Below, in pieces: positions 59,880 through 64,000 of a stretch of 64,000 nucleotides of DNA. How positions within the stretch are numbered: position 1 is the stretch's first letter; every line of letters begins with the position of its first letter. Origin of the DNA: Frateuria hangzhouensis (GTDB lineage: Bacteria; Pseudomonadota; Gammaproteobacteria; Xanthomonadales; Rhodanobacteraceae); contig NZ_JAPMIU010000014.1 in assembly GCF_026410505.1 (NCBI RefSeq), forward strand, positions 1 to 64,000, read 5' to 3'. The position numbers and the translations under genes are program-made. The notes under the pieces were generated by a model that saw only the letters and a program-made list of their open reading frames with translations, did no database searches and was not told the origin of the DNA.

Positions 59880-61019
59880 TCAATCCGGGAAGCGGACGAC
59901 CGCGTTCTCCACCGGCCATTCGTCGCGGCGCCGCGACGATTCCTTCGCCGGCCTCGGCGCCCAGCGGGCCTTGCCGAGCTTACCTAGGTCGCCATAGCTG
60001 CCCAGCAGGTCGAACGCCTCGAGGACGAAGGGCCGGCCTTCCGAGGCGACCGTGGACGGTCCGTCGGCCACGTGGAAGTGCAGGTGCGGGCCGGTGGATG
60101 CGCCGGTAAAACCCAGTTCGCCCAACACGTCGCCCCGATCCAGCCGTTGTCCAGGCCGGACCGCCACGCTGCCGGGGCGCAGATGTTCGTAGAAGGCGTA
60201 GCGGCCGTCGTCCAGGTGGATCGTCACGTAGTTGCCGGCGTCCTCGTCCAGCGTGTGCTTCGGGTTGTCGGACACGCGGGGCGATTCGGCCATGGTGTCG
60301 CGCACGGCCACCACGGTGGCCGCGGCTACCGCCAGCACCTCGGCGCCGTAGCCGAGTGCGTTGCCGGGCACGTCCGGATCGCCCTGTGCGGTACGGCCGG
60401 CTGCGTCGACACGCACCCAGTCGACGGCGAAGCGCCCCGGGATGCGCGCCTTGCCGTCGACCGCATTGAACACGCGCCGGTGGCCATGCGGCCATGCGGC
60501 GGCATGGATGGCGACCCACGGGCCGCCACGCAGCGGCGGACCCAGCGGGGCGCCCACGTCGTACGACACGATGGCAGCACCGCCCCGCACGGTGGCGGTC
60601 GCCGCCGCCGGCAGCGCGGCATAAGTCACAACGTGCCGGATCGTCCGCGGATGGTGCCCGTGCGTGGGCCATTGGAGGTAGACCACGCCGTGGCGGCCCG
60701 GCGCGACGACCGCGCCCTGCCCCGGCCCGGCCGGCCCGATCAAGGCGAACCGCTGCTCGAGCGCTGCGCCCGCAATGCTGGCCAGTACGTGTCCGTTCGC
60801 CGCATCCACCACATCGACGCGGGAAAGGCGCAGCGGCGCTTCGGCGAAGCTGGTCAGGTGCAGCTCCTCGAACACCGCTTCGCCGGCATCGGTACGGGTT
60901 GCGTGCGGCGCGTCGGCCACGCGCAGGTCGAACGATGACCGGAGCGGTTCGGCGCGGACCGGCGCGACGCACGCAACAGCGAGGAAACCGGCGACCCACA
61001 GGCTTGTCATGGATGGCAT
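59880..61019 (-). CDS. Secreted M23-family (LytM) metallopeptidase
   Basis: A 379-residue exported protein. Signal peptide to about residue 24 (APVRAEP), an N-terminal beta-sandwich-like region, then a LytM domain with GRFAVDWVRVD (metal Asp), GNYVTIHLDDGRYAFYEHLRPGSV and the His pair in GPHLHFHV. Family members cut peptide cross-links of murein or act as amidase activators; here the Zn ligands look complete in the subfamily form. ATG at 61019; MTSLWVAG at 61010 is possible. Confidence 0.85.
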   Translation of the reverse strand: MPSMTSLWVAGFLAVACVAPVRAEPLRSSFDLRVADAPHATRTDAGEAVFEELHLTSFAEAPLRLSRVDVVDAANGHVLASIAGAALEQRFALIGPAGPGQGAVVAPGRHGVVYLQWPTHGHHPRTIRHVVTYAALPAAATATVRGGAAIVSYDVGAPLGPPLRGGPWVAIHAAAWPHGHRRVFNAVDGKARIPGRFAVDWVRVDAAGRTAQGDPDVPGNALGYGAEVLAVAAATVVAVRDTMAESPRVSDNPKHTLDEDAGNYVTIHLDDGRYAFYEHLRPGSVAVRPGQRLDRGDVLGELGFTGASTGPHLHFHVADGPSTVASEGRPFVLEAFDLLGSYGDLGKLGKARWAPRPAKESSRRRDEWPVENAVVRFPD

Positions 61020-61243
61020 GGCGTGTTCCTGAGCGAGGGCGTGCCACCGTGCAACAAGGCGCGCCCATGGCACGAGCGGTGCGGGACGAGGCGTACGCAT
61101 CGCGGGGCCAGCGGCGCCATAGAAGTGACGACATGACGCCCACTCTCGAACGGATCGCCGGCCTCTTGGTCGGGTTCTTCACGGTGAGCCGGACCAGAGT
61201 CTTGAACGCCACGACGCCGCTCCGACGCATCACGCAAGGTTTT

Positions 61244-61271
61244 TGTAGGAGCCCACAAGTGGGCTCCTGCA
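61244..61271. repeat. Short GTAGGAGCCCACAAGTGGGCTCCTGC hairpin
   Basis: Both arms adjoin with no spacer, a 12-bp stem around ACAAGT. It lies 19 nt past the M61 stop codon and may act as its 3' end. Confidence 0.75.
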
Positions 61272-61289
61272 GGGAACTCGGCGGAGCTC

Positions 61290-63260
61290 CTATTTGCGCG
61301 CGGCGATGATCTCGCTCAGGTAGTCCGGCGTGCCCTGCACCCGCACCAGGTGCGGGTACTGCAGGCCGCCGTGGTAATCCACCGGCACGGTCCGGTAGCT
61401 GCCTTGGAACTTCAGCAGCAGCTGGATCGGCGCCTTGCCGTTCTTCGCCGCCGTGATCGCCTGCTCCAGCGCATCGTCCGAATAGTCCTTGCCGTTCACC
61501 GCCACGAGCGTGGCGCCGGTGCTGACGCCCGCCTTGAACGCCGGCCCGTTCCAGCGCACGTCGTTGATCCGGCCGCCGTTACCCAGGGTCAGGCCGATCG
61601 ACCAGGCGAAGTTGTAGAGGTGCCGCGGCGATTGCGGGCGGCTGTCGTACTGCTTTTCGTAGGCGCTCGGCTGATCGGTATAGACCAGTTTCCAGCCGGT
61701 GCCTGCCACGCCGTCCAGCAGCGGCGGATCGAGCGCATCGACGCGCGCGCGCAGAAAGCCCGTCCAGTCGTACTTGGCCACGTCGTTCAGCGCCGCCGCC
61801 ACGTCGCCGAAGGTGTAAGTCCGGGTGACGAAACTGCCGTTGTCGACGCCGAAGAAGGAGCGCGCGAAATCGTCGAGCGACTTGTCATCGTGCGTCAGCG
61901 CGCGCAGCTTGGCATCGACCGCCAGCCACAGCATCTGCCCGCCGCTGTAGTACTCCTCGCTCATCTGCCAGCTGCGGTACGGCAGGCTCGCGCGATGGGC
62001 CGCCGTGGCGTCGTTGGTGGTGTCCTCCAGCGTGCGCCACTGCAAGCCCTGGCGGTTGCGCTCGTAGTTGGCCGCGACCATCGCCAGTGCATCGCGAAAC
62101 TGCTGGGGCGTCCACAGGCCGGCACGCGCGGTCAGCACGTAGCCCCAGTACTGGGTCTGCCCCTCGTACACCCACAGCAGCGAGTCGCCCATCGGCACAT
62201 TGAAATTGGGCGTCCACAAATCCGCCGGGCGGCGGAACTTGCCGTTCCAGGAGTGGGTGTATTCGTGCGCCAGCAGGTCGCGGCCAGGCGCGGCGTCCTT
62301 CCAGGCGGTGAAGTAATCGGCGCCCACGCCGTTTTCGCTGGACTGGTGGTGTTCCAGCCCGTTACCGCCCAGGTGGTCCGACAGCGAAAACAGGAAGTCG
62401 TAGTGGTCATAGTGATGCGAGCCGAACAGCTTCACCGCCTGCGCCACCAGCGACCGGTGCGCCTGCACCTGCTCCGGCGTCATCTGCAGATATTCCGGCG
62501 CGTCGGCGACGACGTCCAGGTAGACCGGCGCACCGCCCGCGGGCGTGAGATCGACGCGCTTGAAATAGCGCCCCGCATAGATCGGCGAATCGACCAGCGT
62601 GTTGAATGGCATCGGCTTGAACGTGGTGGTGTCGCCCGAACGCGAGGCGTGGCCCTGGCCGGCGCGTTCCAGCGCGCTGCCGAACTGCCAGCCATGCGGC
62701 AGCGTCACGCTGGGCGCAAAGGTAATGCCGCGCGAGAAATGGCCGGCCGGATACAGCGCCATCTTGTTCCATTCCAGGTCGAGCATGCGGTCGGTCATCT
62801 CGAAGCCGCCGCTGCGGTCGGACAGGTACTGGAAGTCGGCCTCGATGCTGGACACACCGGCAGGCACGTCCAGGTGGAAGGCGTAGACGTCGTATTCGTC
62901 GCGGGTCCACTTCAGCGGCTTGCCATCGGCGCTGATCTTCAAGCCGGCGAGCATGGCCACCGGACCACTCGGCGAGTGGTCGCCCGGAATCCATTGCGGA
63001 TACAGCAGGGTCAACGCGCCGGCCTTCACCGGCAGCGTTTCGTGGACGCGGAAAATGCCCTGCCTCGTGTCGCTCGCGTCGACGTGGATCGCCACCGTGC
63101 CCGGATAGGGCGTGTCCTGCGGCGGCGGTACACGGTCGCCTGCCGTGGCCGGTTGCGCACCGACCACGCCGGCCGCCAGCGCCAGCGACACGGCCAGCAC
63201 AAGACGCGACACGCGGCGGCGCACAACCGTCGACCTGACAACACGAGGGGCATGAGACAT
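61290..63260 (-). CDS. Secreted M61-family (glycyl) aminopeptidase
   Basis: A 656-residue enzyme. Signal peptide to about residue 35 (VVGAQPA), an N-terminal beta domain, a zinc-dependent catalytic domain with HEYTHSWNGKFRRP (His332, Glu333, His336) and the third ligand near WVYEGQTQYWG, and a C-terminal PDZ domain (GLTLGNGGRINDVRWNGPAFKAGV). Typical M61 (PF05299) layout. Start 63260 is behind a GGAGCTCCTC site; longer frames are not signal-like. Divergent from the glycanase-like gene. Confidence 0.93.
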   Translation of the reverse strand: MSHAPRVVRSTVVRRRVSRLVLAVSLALAAGVVGAQPATAGDRVPPPQDTPYPGTVAIHVDASDTRQGIFRVHETLPVKAGALTLLYPQWIPGDHSPSGPVAMLAGLKISADGKPLKWTRDEYDVYAFHLDVPAGVSSIEADFQYLSDRSGGFEMTDRMLDLEWNKMALYPAGHFSRGITFAPSVTLPHGWQFGSALERAGQGHASRSGDTTTFKPMPFNTLVDSPIYAGRYFKRVDLTPAGGAPVYLDVVADAPEYLQMTPEQVQAHRSLVAQAVKLFGSHHYDHYDFLFSLSDHLGGNGLEHHQSSENGVGADYFTAWKDAAPGRDLLAHEYTHSWNGKFRRPADLWTPNFNVPMGDSLLWVYEGQTQYWGYVLTARAGLWTPQQFRDALAMVAANYERNRQGLQWRTLEDTTNDATAAHRASLPYRSWQMSEEYYSGGQMLWLAVDAKLRALTHDDKSLDDFARSFFGVDNGSFVTRTYTFGDVAAALNDVAKYDWTGFLRARVDALDPPLLDGVAGTGWKLVYTDQPSAYEKQYDSRPQSPRHLYNFAWSIGLTLGNGGRINDVRWNGPAFKAGVSTGATLVAVNGKDYSDDALEQAITAAKNGKAPIQLLLKFQGSYRTVPVDYHGGLQYPHLVRVQGTPDYLSEIIAARK

Positions 63261-63501
63261 GAGGAGCTCCGCAGACAGGTGAACAGCCTGGGAACTTAAC
63301 AGCAAACGGCCCGCGCCTCCCCCCTTACCGGACCTTGTCGCTCCCGCCGTCACTGCCCGCGCGCAAGGGCTTGCGCCAAAGCGCCGAGACCCCTGCTGTC
63401 GCCGCAAGAACTTTCGTCGAGCGGGCCGAACGGTGTTATGCACGGACATGACAAACGAAATTCCAACATCCGACGACGCGGGGGGTTCATGGAGGATTCC
63501 T

Positions 63502-64000
63502 ATGAAACGTCTATCGCCATCGTGCCGCGCGATCGCGGCTCTGTTTTTCACTCCTGTTTCGGCCTCGTTCGCCTACCAGGCAGCGCCGGCCCCCATCCAG
63601 CCCATGGCAGTCGGCTCGACCGGCCCGGCCACGAGTGCGCCCCATGTGCCCGTCCCACGCAGCACCCCCTGCGTGGTCGACCTGTTCCAGGGCCAGTCTC
63701 TGATGGAGCAGGGCCAGGGCATGCCGGAAAGCGGAACCCACTACACCTATGTCCCGCCCGCCGGTTGCCGGGGACCTTGGGCCAAAGTGGTGCTGAAGGT
63801 CGCTGTCGACGAGGACGGTTTCACGGATGCGGCCAAGGCTTATATCCGCCTCGGCGGCATCAAGATCTTCGAGGGATCGTTGTCCGGTATCGCCTCGAGC
63901 GCCCCGCCATCTCCGTCAGAACCAGGTTGGGAGGCCGAGCGTGACGTGACCGACCTCGCCTCGCTGCTGGCCAACCCGCACAACGGCCAGGTCGGCCTGA
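63502..64000 (+). CDS. Secreted peptide-N4-asparagine amidase (PNGase A-like), partial
   Basis: The 5' 499 nt of a gene running off the window: 166 residues. Signal peptide MKRLSPSCRAIAALFF... with a likely cleavage near ASFAYQ. Residues ~55-166 match, from memory, the N-terminal PNGase A domain: TPCVVDLFQGQ, TYVPPAGCRGPWAKVVLKV, YIRLGGIKIFEGSL, GWEAERDVTDLASLL. Such enzymes release N-glycans from glycoproteins. RBS GGAGG before ATG 63502. Interesting in a bacterium; it lies beside the M61 peptidase. Confidence 0.75.
   Translation, partial: MKRLSPSCRAIAALFFTPVSASFAYQAAPAPIQPMAVGSTGPATSAPHVPVPRSTPCVVDLFQGQSLMEQGQGMPESGTHYTYVPPAGCRGPWAKVVLKVAVDEDGFTDAAKAYIRLGGIKIFEGSLSGIASSAPPSPSEPGWEAERDVTDLASLLANPHNGQVGL

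Noticed and set aside
63438-63944. 168-codon frame at the right end
   Set aside because: Wrong frame over the glycanase-like gene; the alternative frame from 63502 has a signal peptide and a family match and runs off the end.

Overview
The window looks like chromosome of a high-G+C gammaproteobacterium of the Xanthomonadales, most likely Rhodanobacteraceae (Rhodanobacter/Dyella-like). This is inferred from the protein families, the queA-tgt-yajC-secD-secF order, and the abundant short palindromes typical of that group. I see no rRNA, tRNA, CRISPR array, transposase or prophage. Coding density is high and almost all genes are ordinary chromosomal ones. Many gaps are filled by three families of short inverted repeats (REPIN-like).

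Left third (1-20 kb): an aldehyde dehydrogenase, beta-carbonic anhydrase and RidA-family deaminase form a tight operon that fits the lower (2-aminomuconate) branch of kynurenine degradation. Then come N-formylglutamate amidohydrolase, glutathione reductase, a secreted EreA/ChaN-like protein, an NlpC/P60 lipoprotein, SlyD, a secreted M4 metalloprotease and a methyltransferase. Two DEAD-box helicases (RhlE, DeaD) flank S-formylglutathione hydrolase. They are followed by a TPR-sulfotransferase, a YkgJ-type protein, a YpfJ-type zinc protease, and MAPEG and CPBP membrane proteins.

20.4-23.1 kb is the clearest accessory island. It holds a low-G+C lipoprotein, a DUF2235 (Tle1-like) hydrolase and a coiled-coil membrane protein, and looks like an antibacterial effector/immunity module. 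The G+C content changes abruptly inside the hydrolase gene.

Middle (23-38 kb): Maf, a GNAT protein, a DUF4142 protein, and a GMC oxidoreductase coupled to an AsmA-family gene that is split by an in-frame amber codon. Then a small-protein/DUF1615 cluster, DUF763, the AmgK-MurU peptidoglycan-recycling pair, an HWE histidine kinase and MotAB. A ~313-bp tandem repeat (about 2.4 copies) follows motA.

Right (38-64 kb): secF-secD-yajC-tgt-queA; a biotin-dependent carboxylase alpha subunit; infC (AUC start, own terminator, no rpmI-rplT behind it) and thrS (leader with a terminator and a possible Thr-Thr peptide). A proVWX-type glycine-betaine transporter operon ends in a porin. Then come a UDP-glucuronate epimerase, HemJ, YajD, a lipoprotein, a small metal-binding-like protein, an MHS-type transporter, and M23 and M61 peptidases. 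The window ends inside a secreted peptide-N-glycanase-like gene.
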